Shown piece by piece: positions 1 through 8,004 of a stretch of DNA of 64,000 bases (positions within the stretch are counted from its first letter, which is position 1; each line of letters opens with the position of its first letter). The translations under genes and the position numbers were made by a program. Origin of the DNA: Hallerella sp964397425 (GTDB lineage Bacteria > Fibrobacterota > Fibrobacteria > Fibrobacterales > Fibrobacteraceae); contig CAYNID010000005.1 of NCBI GenBank assembly GCA_964397425.1, positions 1 through 64,000 on the forward strand, read 5' to 3'. The notes below the pieces were generated by a model. The model did no database searches. It was not told where the DNA came from and worked only from the letters and a program-made list of their open reading frames with translations.

Positions 1-2
1 GC

Positions 3-173
3 CGCGTGAAGATGCGCGGGGAGCTTGACGCCATCCGCGAGAAACGGATCAAGCGGGAAAACGGCGACATCCGCTGGAACTGCCGCAGCCTCGGCTACTG
101 CCCCGGCGTGAGGCGGTGCAAAAAGGTCAGCCACATCGTCGAAAAAATCGAAAACTTCAACCAAGGAGAATGA
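3..173 (+). CDS. Partial hypothetical protein (C-terminal end only)
   Basis: An open frame runs in from the left edge and stops at TGA 171-173, leaving 56 codons. The fragment is rich in Arg, Lys and Cys and contains CRSLGYCPGVRRCKK. Its stop lies inside the ribosome-binding region of the next gene, so the two look translationally coupled. The codons are GC-rich like those of the adjacent recombinase, so it probably belongs to the same integrated element. No family is recognised and the N-terminus is outside the window. Confidence 0.5.
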   Translation, partial: RVKMRGELDAIREKRIKRENGDIRWNCRSLGYCPGVRRCKKVSHIVEKIENFNQGE

Positions 174-175
174 CC

Positions 176-391
176 ATGCGAGAAATCAAGGAAACCGTGG
201 AAATCAACGGCAACAAGTACTTCACCCGTTACGGGGCGGCGAGGACGCTCGCCGTATCGCCCATCACCATCGACCGTTACGCGCTCCGGCGGATGATCGA
301 ATACTACAAGCACCCGACACTGGGCAAGCTCTACCTGCCCGAAAGCCTGGACAGCTTCGTCGCACGGAACACCGTCGCGGCGAAACGCTGA
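176..391 (+). CDS. Excisionase-like helix-turn-helix protein
   Basis: A 71-residue basic protein. The start at 176 is chosen because AGGAG at 164-168 sits 7 bases upstream; an ATG at 170 is too close to it. The centre reads as a small winged helix-turn-helix of the MerR/excisionase kind (RYGAARTLAVSPITIDRYA, then a Lys/Arg/Tyr-rich wing). It sits 28 bases before a tyrosine recombinase, the usual xis-int arrangement, so it probably controls excision or integration of the element. The family call is inference from size, motif and context. It could instead be an element transcription regulator. Confidence 0.6.
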   Translation: MREIKETVEINGNKYFTRYGAARTLAVSPITIDRYALRRMIEYYKHPTLGKLYLPESLDSFVARNTVAAKR

Positions 392-419
392 ACGCCGGGA
401 ACCATCAGGGAGAAGCTTC

Positions 420-1433
420 ATGGGAACGACAAACGTCACGATAGTCCAGCGTCACCGGAAAGAGGGCAGCCAGATATGGTACGCCCGCGTCCGCAACGTG
501 CGCACGGGGAAAATCCGCTACTTCTCGCTCAAGACCACCCGGAAGACGGAGGCGCAGCTACTCGCGTCCGACATGCTCCGGGCGGGCGAATTGGACGATG
601 ACGGCGGGAACGCCAACATAACGTTCAGACAGGGCGTCGAATCTTACGCGCGCTATCTCCGCAACAAGGGCACCAAGGAGGAAAGCATCGAAACGTACAT
701 GAACGTGTTCTCGAAGTTCCCCGAATACAACATGTGCCGAATCCGGGAAATCCAGCCGGACGACTTGTTGGAATCGTTCTCCGTGAAATTCGCCGGGTTC
801 ACCCCCGGCTTTTACAACGTTTCCCGGACCATCTTCAAGTCGCTTTTCAAATACTTCGTGGACATCCTCGAAATCATTCCCCGGAATCCCGCCCGGAAAA
901 TCCCCCGCAAGAAGGGCCGTCCGAAAGAACGTAAATTTTGGACGATGGGGCAGATCCGCAGGATATTGGAGTCCGCAGTCGATCCCCGTTTCCGCCTTTT
1001 GTGGGCGTTCATGGCGTATCAGGGGCTTCGCGTCCACGAAGCCTTGAAGATGCGCCGGGAAGACATCCGCGACGGAAAGCTGCACGTCATCGGCAAGGGT
1101 TCCAAGTATGCGGCTCTTCCCCTTTCTCCCCCAATGCGCGAGGAGCTCGACCGCACCGGATGGGAATGGGACTTTTCCGGGATGTCCAGGACAGTCAGCC
1201 AGAACCAGTTGACAAGAGTCGCCAGGCAGGCGCTTGGAGCCGAATACGACGGCGAAGCCACGAACCACCGTTTCCGGCACTCTTTCGCGTCGAACCTCAT
1301 CCGCGCCGGGGTGAACATCAAGACCGTCCAACGCCTGATGCGCCACGCCACCATAGCGATAACGCTGGACACCTATTCGCACCTGATGGACGAGGACCTG
1401 TCCGTGGGAATCGATAAATTGGGAGAAATTTAA
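420..1433 (+). CDS. Tyrosine recombinase / phage-type integrase
   Basis: A 337-residue site-specific recombinase. The N-terminal part (about 1-60) resembles an arm-binding segment, about 65-160 a core-binding SAM-like domain, and about 170-337 the catalytic domain. The catalytic set is visible: R204 (GLRVHEAL), H283 and R286 (HRFRH), H309 (LMRHA) and nucleophile Y319 (LDTYSHL). AGGGAG lies upstream of the ATG. It closes a GC-rich block with an excisionase-like gene before it and ordinary chromosome genes after it, so it marks the edge of an integrated element. The rest of the element lies left of the window. No tRNA target is visible beside it. Confidence 0.93.
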   Translation: MGTTNVTIVQRHRKEGSQIWYARVRNVRTGKIRYFSLKTTRKTEAQLLASDMLRAGELDDDGGNANITFRQGVESYARYLRNKGTKEESIETYMNVFSKFPEYNMCRIREIQPDDLLESFSVKFAGFTPGFYNVSRTIFKSLFKYFVDILEIIPRNPARKIPRKKGRPKERKFWTMGQIRRILESAVDPRFRLLWAFMAYQGLRVHEALKMRREDIRDGKLHVIGKGSKYAALPLSPPMREELDRTGWEWDFSGMSRTVSQNQLTRVARQALGAEYDGEATNHRFRHSFASNLIRAGVNIKTVQRLMRHATIAITLDTYSHLMDEDLSVGIDKLGEI

Positions 1434-1508
1434 AATGCCAAATCAGTGCCCACCCCCTTTTGAATCGTTGATATTAAAGGAAACACGCAATATTTCTACT
1501 TTTGAAAA
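1434..1508 (+). promoter_or_regulatory. Element/chromosome junction with promoter for the nitrilase gene
   Basis: This 75-base gap lies between the recombinase stop and the nitrilase start. TACTTTTG at 1497-1504, preceded by TTTC, matches the Bacteroidetes-type TAnnTTTG element. The ATG at 1509 follows only 4 bases later, and no Shine-Dalgarno sequence is visible. The attachment site of the element probably lies in or near this stretch, but its partner repeat is outside the window. Confidence 0.45.
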
Positions 1509-2282
1509 ATGGCTATCGCCTATCTTGTACAAACGCAACCGAGTCAAAACGGAAAAACTTCTTCGTTCGAAAACACCCGTCGACTGATTGAACGCGCATC
1601 TCCTGTTCCCGGGAGCCTTATCGCGTTGCCCGAAATGTTCGCCACTGGATTTTTAACCGATCCTCTGCCATCTTTGGCAGAAAACTTAAAAGAATTCAAC
1701 TCGCCGACATCGCATTTTTTACAAAGCCTAGCCAACGAAACGGAATGCGCAGTCCTCGGTGGCGGAATCGAATTGTTCGAATCGGAACAATTCTCTTTCA
1801 GAAACTGGACGGGGCTTTTTCTGCCGGGAAAAACGGTTCCAGAAATCCTTTACCGAAAGCGGCACCCATTCGCCGAAGAAACGCTTCGATTCTCTCCCGG
1901 AACAGAAATAGTTTCCTTTTCATGGGCTGGATTTCAATGTTTTCCCTTCATCTGCTTTGACCTTAGATTTCCCGAAGATTTCCGTTTAGCACGCCTTCAC
2001 AACGCTTCGCTATTCATTGTCGAAGCCGAATGGCCTCAAATCCGCGAAGAGCATTTTTCAACCTTGCTCCAGGCGCGCGCCATCGAAAACCAGGCTTACG
2101 TTTTGGCCTGCTCCCGCAGCGGAGAAGCTTTTGCGCCCAGCTGCGCCTTTTCGCCCAGCGGAAAAAAACTATTACAAGCATCTCACACCGAAAACGTTTA
2201 CAAAGTGGAAATGGATTTTGCCGAAGTTCAAAGAACGCGGAAAGACTTTCCCCTGCCACAACCCCAACTTTTGGAACTCTAA
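1509..2282 (+). CDS. Nitrilase-superfamily amidohydrolase (omega-amidase-like)
   Basis: A 257-residue cytoplasmic carbon-nitrogen hydrolase. The Glu-Lys-Cys triad is visible: E42 (LPEMFATGF), K117 (YRKRHPF) and C149 (FICFDLRFP). The LPEMF and YRKRHPF motifs fit the omega-amidase branch (YafV/Nit2), which hydrolyses alpha-ketoglutaramate or alpha-ketosuccinamate left by glutamine or asparagine transaminases. The substrate is inferred from the family. The stop overlaps the next start by one base (TAATG), so the pair is probably co-translated. The start is close behind a -10 element, which suggests a leaderless message. Confidence 0.85.
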   Translation: MAIAYLVQTQPSQNGKTSSFENTRRLIERASPVPGSLIALPEMFATGFLTDPLPSLAENLKEFNSPTSHFLQSLANETECAVLGGGIELFESEQFSFRNWTGLFLPGKTVPEILYRKRHPFAEETLRFSPGTEIVSFSWAGFQCFPFICFDLRFPEDFRLARLHNASLFIVEAEWPQIREEHFSTLLQARAIENQAYVLACSRSGEAFAPSCAFSPSGKKLLQASHTENVYKVEMDFAEVQRTRKDFPLPQPQLLEL

Positions 2283-2641
2283 TGGAAATCGTCTTGCAAA
2301 TTCCCGCACAGCCCGCCACCGAAGGCGTTCCCCGCCAAATGGTATTGGTCGAAATTGATTTTCAAAACGGAGTCATCGCCGAAGCTCGCGATGCAAAACA
2401 TCCCGCCCGCATCCGCTTCGTCAAAGGCGACATTTTTCCTTGGGACCAGTTTTTGCAAAAGTTGGCTGTATACTGGCAATTATCGCGGAACGACGCCATT
2501 CCGCGAAAGTTTCGTTTAAAGAAAAAACTGCCACAGGAATTAAACGACTGGATACCCAAGCTCACATCCAAAGAATCCCTGACCGTTTTAAAGCAGCTGA
2601 ACGACGCCGGATTCATCACGGCGTTCAACAAACCTCTGTAA
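2282..2641 (+). CDS. Hypothetical protein, 119 aa
   Basis: The ATG at 2282 overlaps the stop of the amidase gene, so the two are coupled. The frame stays open further upstream, but that part overlaps the amidase. No signal peptide or membrane segment is seen. The protein starts MEIVLQIPAQPA, contains FVKGDIFPWDQFLQKL and ends with a Lys-rich helical part (KESLTVLKQLNDAGFI). I do not recognise a family. The tight coupling suggests a role linked to the amidase, but this is inference only. Confidence 0.7.
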   Translation: MEIVLQIPAQPATEGVPRQMVLVEIDFQNGVIAEARDAKHPARIRFVKGDIFPWDQFLQKLAVYWQLSRNDAIPRKFRLKKKLPQELNDWIPKLTSKESLTVLKQLNDAGFITAFNKPL

Positions 2642-2744
2642 AATTTTTCCATGCATTTCCGCTGTCCTTCGGGAAGACTGCAAAGGAACAGAAAACAACA
2701 CGAGCGTTCTTTTCAAAACAGTGACCCGCCGATGTTGAAGTGAA

Positions 2745-2772
2745 CCCCGAAAGTTGTATTCAACTCTCGGGG
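2745..2772. terminator. Hairpin between convergent genes
   Basis: CCCCGA-A-AGTTG, loop TATT, CAACT-C-TCGGGG forms an 11-bp stem with one internal mismatch. It lies between the end of the + strand amidase pair and the end of the - strand accessory array. No clear U-tract follows on either strand, so it may act as a weak bidirectional terminator or as a 3'-end stabilising hairpin. Confidence 0.5.
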
Positions 2773-2807
2773 AGAATTCAAATAGAATGAACTTTATCCA
2801 CTAGCTT

Positions 2808-3632
2808 CTAATCCTTTATACAGCGAACGGATACTGCCCAAAGCTTGCTTTCAAATTCAGAGGACAGCACTTCTTCGTCATGCTTTAAATACCAGACGTT
2901 CGCTTTTCCCGAATATTCAGGATCTTCTGAATCACTCCAAAAATATGCACCAAAACCTTGATTGTGATAAAAAGTCAACGAATTTCTGTATCCGGCGGCC
3001 CTTGCGGAAAAACCGAATTGATTTGTACCCAGCGGGACATCATCACAGCATTCTCTGCAAAAATGATCGGCCTTTAAACTGGTACCCGTTCCATTTGAGT
3101 CTTTATGCTCTTTCACATAATTGGCGAGCTCCTCCCATTCTGCGTCAGAGGGAATATGCCATCCTTCTGGGCACGCCTTTGCCAATGCGCAATACATATA
3201 AAGTCTGCCATAATTTTCATCGTTAGACTTGTTGTCTTTATAAGAATACGAATCCCTACACTTGTATTTTAAATTTTCTGCAAGCCAAATTTGATTTCCA
3301 ATTTTTACGGTTTTATACTGCGTTCCATCTCTAGAATCAATGAAAGAACCATAACGGATAGAATCGGCCCGCTTTGGAGGAGCTTTCCTTTCTTGTTGGC
3401 GTTTTTTCTGGGCGGTATTTTGGATAGAACGGGCTCGCCTTGGAGGAGAATTCCTTTTCCGTTCCTTCTTTTCTTGCGTTCTAGGGAAGTCGCCATCCAC
3501 TATCCTTCTTGTATCTACAGTATCACTAAGAATACATTCTAGTGCATCGCTAAGACGACGATCCATTGCATCACTAAGAATGCGATCTATTATGCTAAGA
3601 CTGCTAAGATTGAAAAAATCAAAAAGTCCCAT
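2808..3632 (-). CDS. FISUMP-domain protein without signal peptide
   Basis: A 274-residue protein, last gene of the accessory array, with a good GGGAGG site before the ATG. Residues about 90-274 form a Fibrobacter succinogenes major paralogous (FISUMP) domain, with GSFIDSRDGTQYKTVKIG, IWLAENLKY, CPEGWHIPSDAEWEEL, a FSARAAGYR motif and VRCIKD at the end. Family members are usually exported lipoproteins, but this one starts MGLFDFFNLSSLSI with no lipobox. The N-terminus has LSDAM/LSDAL/LSDTV repeats and then two basic repeats ending PPRRARSI and PPKRADSI. The function is unknown; a cytoplasmic location is inferred. Confidence 0.85.
   Translation of the reverse strand: MGLFDFFNLSSLSIIDRILSDAMDRRLSDALECILSDTVDTRRIVDGDFPRTQEKKERKRNSPPRRARSIQNTAQKKRQQERKAPPKRADSIRYGSFIDSRDGTQYKTVKIGNQIWLAENLKYKCRDSYSYKDNKSNDENYGRLYMYCALAKACPEGWHIPSDAEWEELANYVKEHKDSNGTGTSLKADHFCRECCDDVPLGTNQFGFSARAAGYRNSLTFYHNQGFGAYFWSDSEDPEYSGKANVWYLKHDEEVLSSEFESKLWAVSVRCIKD
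3357..3460. repeat. Intragenic tandem duplication inside the FISUMP gene
   Basis: Two imperfect copies of a segment of about 39 bases, at about 3357-3395 and 3422-3460, share GGATAGAA, CTTGGAGGAG and a TTCCTTT tail. They encode the two basic repeats of the linker (ARSI/ADSI preceded by PP(R/K)R). The duplication lengthens the linker between the short helical N-terminus and the FISUMP domain. Confidence 0.6.
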
Positions 3633-3659
3633 ATAATACGCCTCCCTATCATGAGATAG

Positions 3660-3935
3660 TTAAGTGTTTACCTTGAATTTATTCTTTGAAGAATTAAGAA
3701 CAGCACATTGCTTTGTATTCAGTCGGTCGTACTCCTCTCTCGAATAGAGTTTTGAAAAATACCGTTCATACATCAAATCGACATTACAAATCTCCGGCCT
3801 ATGCTCATATATTGAACACAAATTATCTTCGCGGAGATGAATGCATACACCGTCGCCCCTGTCAAAGAGCCGCAAATCGGGAACTTTTTTCAGGGAACGA
3901 CAGCATAAGCCGCAACAATTGCATTTAAATGACAT
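3660..3935 (-). CDS. YkgJ-like CxxCxxCC cluster protein
   Basis: A 91-residue protein of the YkgJ/UPF0153 zinc- or iron-chelating family. It starts MSFKCNCCGLCCRSL, giving the CxxCxxCC motif, followed by CIH, LCSIYEHRPEIC and a C near residue 77. It is directly abutted by the stop of the upstream gene (TAA then ATG with no gap), so it is translated in the array. Members bind a metal or an Fe-S-type centre; the biochemical role is not established. Here it may be a maturation or redox partner for the neighbouring proteins, which is inference. Confidence 0.8.
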   Translation of the reverse strand: MSFKCNCCGLCCRSLKKVPDLRLFDRGDGVCIHLREDNLCSIYEHRPEICNVDLMYERYFSKLYSREEYDRLNTKQCAVLNSSKNKFKVNT

Positions 3936-4943
3936 TTACGCAATCTGGTCGCAAGTTTTCGCCATTGTTTCAGATTCCGGAGTCAACTCCCCATTTTCTT
4001 TCAAAAGAGGAGTATCCAAAAAACTCTTGACGGATTTTGCCAAAGAGCACGCCGCAGCAAGAGAAGACTGTTCATCCTGATTGAATTTTCGGAAATCGGC
4101 TTTACCAGAATCATCTTCATAATGGGATACTATTTCGTCAACAGTTGCAACAGCAGCGATCAACTGAGATTTCAACTTGTTGAGAGCTTTGGTAAACAAG
4201 TCGCACCTCTTCTTTATCGTATCACACATCGTGCAAGCAGCCTCACACTGGGCAACGATTTTTTCCGCTTCCGCACGATTTGCTTTGGCATTTTCCAAAT
4301 TTTCTTCGGCATTAGAATTTAGGACTAATCCCATGACAGCAAGTGCCGGGCCGGCAACAAGCCCACCCAACACGGCCGCGCCTCCAGCAATCCCTAATCC
4401 TCCCGCAGCAAGGGAACCCCCACCAAGAAAAGCAAGCGTTGCATTAGTCGCCGCCACACCAGACAATCCAGCGATAGCGGCGCCAGTTGATGCTACGCCA
4501 AAAGTTGTCGCCGCGCCATACGCTCCTATCGCCGCCAAAGCCCCCGCAGCAACACCACCAACAGCCCCATTCACCATACTCTCGGCCAAAGAACCCATTT
4601 CTTCCATGGATGTAAGTTCATCTTTTGTGATGTTGAATTTGGAAAGTTCTTCAAGACCTTCGCTGTTACGTAGATCTATATGGTGAATCTTTTTGAAGGA
4701 ACGAACAAAAGGCATTATGCCTTCATTTAAAACGGCAAGTTTTGCAGAGCCTAAACTTTCCAGGGATTTTTGACAAGCTTCCCGGCTATTTGAAAGTTTA
4801 GCCTTCGCCCCATCTGCTGAATTTTCAGCACGTCGATTGATCCATTTGGCTCGTTCATTTGTTTCATGGGCATCATAAGCCTTTTTGGCGCCAAAAAGGC
4901 CGGCTCCAACAGCAGCTGCACCAAGAATGAATGGAATTGGCAT
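3936..4943 (-). CDS. Glycine-zipper protein with flanking coiled coils
   Basis: A 335-residue protein with a good GGAG site. The N-terminus (MPIPFILGAAAVGAGLFGAKK) is a short hydrophobic segment. It is followed by a charged helical stretch (about 25-120), then a very Gly/Ala-rich hydrophobic block at about 123-208 (GAVGGVAAGALAAIGAYGAA and similar). After that comes a helical region with CEAACTMC and heptad-like spacing. The pattern is that of a membrane-inserting or pore-like glycine zipper between coiled coils. No family is recognised with certainty. It shares the glycine-rich theme with the two upstream proteins and probably works with them. Confidence 0.75.
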   Translation of the reverse strand: MPIPFILGAAAVGAGLFGAKKAYDAHETNERAKWINRRAENSADGAKAKLSNSREACQKSLESLGSAKLAVLNEGIMPFVRSFKKIHHIDLRNSEGLEELSKFNITKDELTSMEEMGSLAESMVNGAVGGVAAGALAAIGAYGAATTFGVASTGAAIAGLSGVAATNATLAFLGGGSLAAGGLGIAGGAAVLGGLVAGPALAVMGLVLNSNAEENLENAKANRAEAEKIVAQCEAACTMCDTIKKRCDLFTKALNKLKSQLIAAVATVDEIVSHYEDDSGKADFRKFNQDEQSSLAAACSLAKSVKSFLDTPLLKENGELTPESETMAKTCDQIA

Positions 4944-4963
4944 ATAGCACTCCTTGTTGATTG

Positions 4964-6460
4964 TTAAAGAATAAACGCTTTATCTGATTCCATCAGATTT
5001 TTAAACTGTTCGCAAGTTTCGAATTGAACTTCGCTTCCCATCGCCGATGTAATTTGATTCGCTCCACTAATATATGAATCAACATCACCAATTTGCAAAG
5101 CTTTATCCATCGTATCAAATGCCTCAACGAAAGATCCCGTCACTTTTTCGAGCCACGCTTTTGAACGTTGTTCATATTCTTCCCTAAATAATTTCAAAGC
5201 TTCAATCTGTTCTCTGCATTCTTTTTCAATTTGAATGCGCCGTTCCCGTGCAATCTTTGGAGCCCTTAAGGCATCCCTTATTACCGTAACGCTGATAGAA
5301 GCAAGCGTATATACAGTACGTGCAATAAAAACAACTTGACCAACAGGAGTCAAATTAGCCAAAGCCAAAGTCGCACTGGTCGCCAACTGTTTCATACAAT
5401 CAACGCCCGAAATACTTCCGTTGTAATAGCCGTAAAACGCAGAAGCGGCATCGACTACAAATCCGGATATTTCCGTCGGCGCCTTGGCATTTTTCAAAAG
5501 CTCCGGAAGTTCCTTCCTATAATGTTTAACGCCTCCAGATACTAGCGTCGCTCCGCTGGAGACTGCGTATGACCGTACAGCAGATTTTCCTGATTTGACT
5601 GCAACATCCTTGACCGCATCTTCAATCGGTTTCCCCTTCAGGATTTCTCCTAAATTGCAAACAATCGCCATTCCGCCGCCAATCGCAGCGCCTGACTCCG
5701 CCCCTTTCAGACCAGCCTCATGAGCAGTCCTGAGCGTTGATTGAACTGTATACAATTTGGGATTGACCCTGGCAAACAGAGCTTCCTTGCTAGTCGTTTC
5801 ACTCCTATATGTATTCTGACGAATGGATTCATACTTTTTCAGCTGAGCTTTCTTTTTCGCAATTACCGAAGGATCTTTATTTTGCGCATTCAATTCTTTT
5901 ATTTCTTGTTTCAACCCATTTATTTTGGAGTCAGCCCTTTCAATAAAATCAGAGTAATAATCCTTGGGAATTTTTACAGGTATTCCATTCGCATAATACT
6001 TGTTGTGCTTGGAACTGCATAATTTGTCAAAAGTCTCGCAGCCATTTTTGCCTATAAACTTCATTTGGAATCCTGAACCGGGAATTTCCTTCCACGTTCC
6101 ATTCGGCATTTGACACGCGTCAGCAACATCGATTAATTCGTCATTCGTATTTCCCAAATCATCGTATCGAAAACTACGGGCCGTTTCCCCCTCAACAATT
6201 CTCCGCTTATTAAGCTTAACCGTTTCAATTATTTCTGCAGAAAAACCTGCTTGTTGCTTTAAATTTCGCTTGGCTTCATCATCTGTTTTACCCAATAGAC
6301 TTTCCGAGATACCCTTTAAACTTCTTTTCGTCTGATCGACAACGCCAAATTTTCCATCATAGCCAGCCAGATCAAGAGACGCAGCTTCACCGTATTTGTC
6401 AACCAATTCGTACAACGCCCTATTGGCCGCGGCATTGGTCAAGTGTTCTTCAAAATTCAT
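4964..6460 (-). CDS. Putative PD-(D/E)XK-like domain fused to Gly-rich hydrophobic domain (protein D)
   Basis: A 498-residue protein. The ATG at 6460 is preferred because GGAG lies 6 bases upstream; an in-frame ATG at 6472 has no such site. Around residues 70-140 is a possible nuclease core: GFSAE (E76), DELIDV (D111) and FQMKF (Q132, K134), the E...D...QxK pattern seen in Mrr-type PD-(D/E)XK folds. A coiled coil follows at about 170-215. Next come a Gly-rich segment (AGLKGAESGAAIGGGMA, about 248-264) and hydrophobic stretches up to about 395, and a charged helical C-terminus. The layout matches the upstream protein, so the two look like diverged paralogues. Nuclease activity is inference. 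Confidence 0.7.
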   Translation of the reverse strand: MNFEEHLTNAAANRALYELVDKYGEAASLDLAGYDGKFGVVDQTKRSLKGISESLLGKTDDEAKRNLKQQAGFSAEIIETVKLNKRRIVEGETARSFRYDDLGNTNDELIDVADACQMPNGTWKEIPGSGFQMKFIGKNGCETFDKLCSSKHNKYYANGIPVKIPKDYYSDFIERADSKINGLKQEIKELNAQNKDPSVIAKKKAQLKKYESIRQNTYRSETTSKEALFARVNPKLYTVQSTLRTAHEAGLKGAESGAAIGGGMAIVCNLGEILKGKPIEDAVKDVAVKSGKSAVRSYAVSSGATLVSGGVKHYRKELPELLKNAKAPTEISGFVVDAASAFYGYYNGSISGVDCMKQLATSATLALANLTPVGQVVFIARTVYTLASISVTVIRDALRAPKIARERRIQIEKECREQIEALKLFREEYEQRSKAWLEKVTGSFVEAFDTMDKALQIGDVDSYISGANQITSAMGSEVQFETCEQFKNLMESDKAFIL

Positions 6461-6504
6461 CAAAGGCTCCATCGTTGATGTTTATTGAGTTTCCCCTTCA
6501 ACAA

Positions 6505-8004
6505 TTAACCAAAAATTGCGCTCCAACAGTCAGAAAAAAAACTTCCTACAGTAGAAACAGCGGATTTTATTCCTGAGCAAACGCTTTTTATTCCTTCATA
6601 AGCGAAATCACGGACCACTTGCGCTCCTTTAACAACGGCTTGCCCTACAGTTGAACCGGCAATATATCCAACCGTACCGCCAATAAGACTACCGGCTAAC
6701 GCTCCCACGGGTCCCAACGCAGCGCCCAAAGCCGTTCCAATAGCAGCGCCTTTACCACCGGCGGCAAGCCCCGCAGCGCAAGAAACCGTAGTACATTCCA
6801 AAGCCTCTACCCCCTCGCGCAAATCCAATTCTCCATTGGCCATTTTTCCTAAAATTTTAACATCCTCAACGGCAACAAAAGCAATGCTCGCGCAAGTTGC
6901 CGCCGAAGTTCCTTTAGGAATAAAATCTACAATTCCCTTTTCCACCGCAACTTTCATGGCGCCAGCCGCAGCAGTTTTCACGCCGACATCGGCTCCCGTC
7001 CTCAAAGCCGTTTCTACAACCTCATCTCCGTCAACAGATCCATTTTCAATCCAATTTTGAGCGACCTTCAACCCCGCACCAACGGCGGCACCCTGGAGAC
7101 CCGCGGCACAAGCTTGTTTTCCAATTCCAATACTTAAATCTCGGACCTTGTATTCATTCCAATTCAATTCATTCCAGTTGCCACTTTGCGCTTCGTCGCG
7201 CATTTGCTCAGCCCTTGCCTTGGGCAAAGGATTACTGGAAGTTCCATCTGGAGCGATGATTGATTCTGTCGCTTTGCTTCGAACTTTTTCCGCCTGACCT
7301 TCTGGAACCAGATATTGTTGCCCAACATAATCCCCATGATTAATTGCGGCTTGCGTTGCACTGGAATTTTTGCAAAACTTCGATTGATATCTTTGTACAA
7401 TTTTACCAGTTTCCGTATCCTTAACTACAATATCAACAGAATTCTTAGCAAATGTTGCGCCTTCCGGCTTCAGAACTTCTGCCCTGAATTTACTTCCATT
7501 TGCCACTGCATTCATATTGAAAGTCTCTGCATGATATTGTTCCGCAATAAACCCATCTAATTTCGGGTTCATGTTTACGGTTCCAGATTGCGTTTTCAAC
7601 GTATTAAGCAATCCGTCATTCGCATTTTTCAACGCAGAGTCCACTTCACTAAAATATTTAGCAGCTTCTTGTACAGACATCGCCGAAGTGACTTTTTCCA
7701 TTTCAGAAGCAAACCAATTCTCTTTCGATCGTCCTTGACGAAGCGCCGCATTTAAGGCTGACTTTTTTTCTTCCGCGACCTTAACGGCATCAGCAATTTC
7801 AGAAACAATCTTTTCTATCTCCGCCGGATCTTTTTCAGGCAGATGATTCTTGATTAAGGTGGTCAGCCAACTGTTAGTTCCGTCATCCTGATGCCGACTA
7901 AATCCATTCTCGAATTCAACGACTAAATCAGAAAGCCCCCGAGTCCACTCCAAAGAACCTAAAGGAGCAAACTTGTCGTTTACAACAAGGCTCCTATTGC
8001 TCAT
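6505..8004 (-). CDS. Putative PD-(D/E)XK-like domain fused to Gly-zipper domain (protein C)
   Basis: A 499-residue protein whose ATG overlaps the stop of the ATPase gene (ATGA), so it is translationally coupled to it. A helical N-terminus (1-145) is followed by GFIAE (E155), NSVDIVV (D191) and RYQSKF (Q207, K209), again an E...D...QxK arrangement. The second half is Gly/Ala-rich. A motif like that in the downstream paralogue (AGLQGAAVGAGLK) starts near 301, and a dense glycine zipper runs about 405-455 (AAIGTALGAALGPVGALAG). A nuclease-plus-membrane effector controlled by the ATPase is a reasonable hypothesis, but the sequence alone does not prove it. Confidence 0.7.
   Translation of the reverse strand: MSNRSLVVNDKFAPLGSLEWTRGLSDLVVEFENGFSRHQDDGTNSWLTTLIKNHLPEKDPAEIEKIVSEIADAVKVAEEKKSALNAALRQGRSKENWFASEMEKVTSAMSVQEAAKYFSEVDSALKNANDGLLNTLKTQSGTVNMNPKLDGFIAEQYHAETFNMNAVANGSKFRAEVLKPEGATFAKNSVDIVVKDTETGKIVQRYQSKFCKNSSATQAAINHGDYVGQQYLVPEGQAEKVRSKATESIIAPDGTSSNPLPKARAEQMRDEAQSGNWNELNWNEYKVRDLSIGIGKQACAAGLQGAAVGAGLKVAQNWIENGSVDGDEVVETALRTGADVGVKTAAAGAMKVAVEKGIVDFIPKGTSAATCASIAFVAVEDVKILGKMANGELDLREGVEALECTTVSCAAGLAAGGKGAAIGTALGAALGPVGALAGSLIGGTVGYIAGSTVGQAVVKGAQVVRDFAYEGIKSVCSGIKSAVSTVGSFFSDCWSAIFG

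Noticed and set aside
2030..2281. Longer N-terminal form of the 119-residue hypothetical
   Set aside because: The extension lies wholly inside the nitrilase-family gene; the TAATG junction at 2280-2284 is the natural start.
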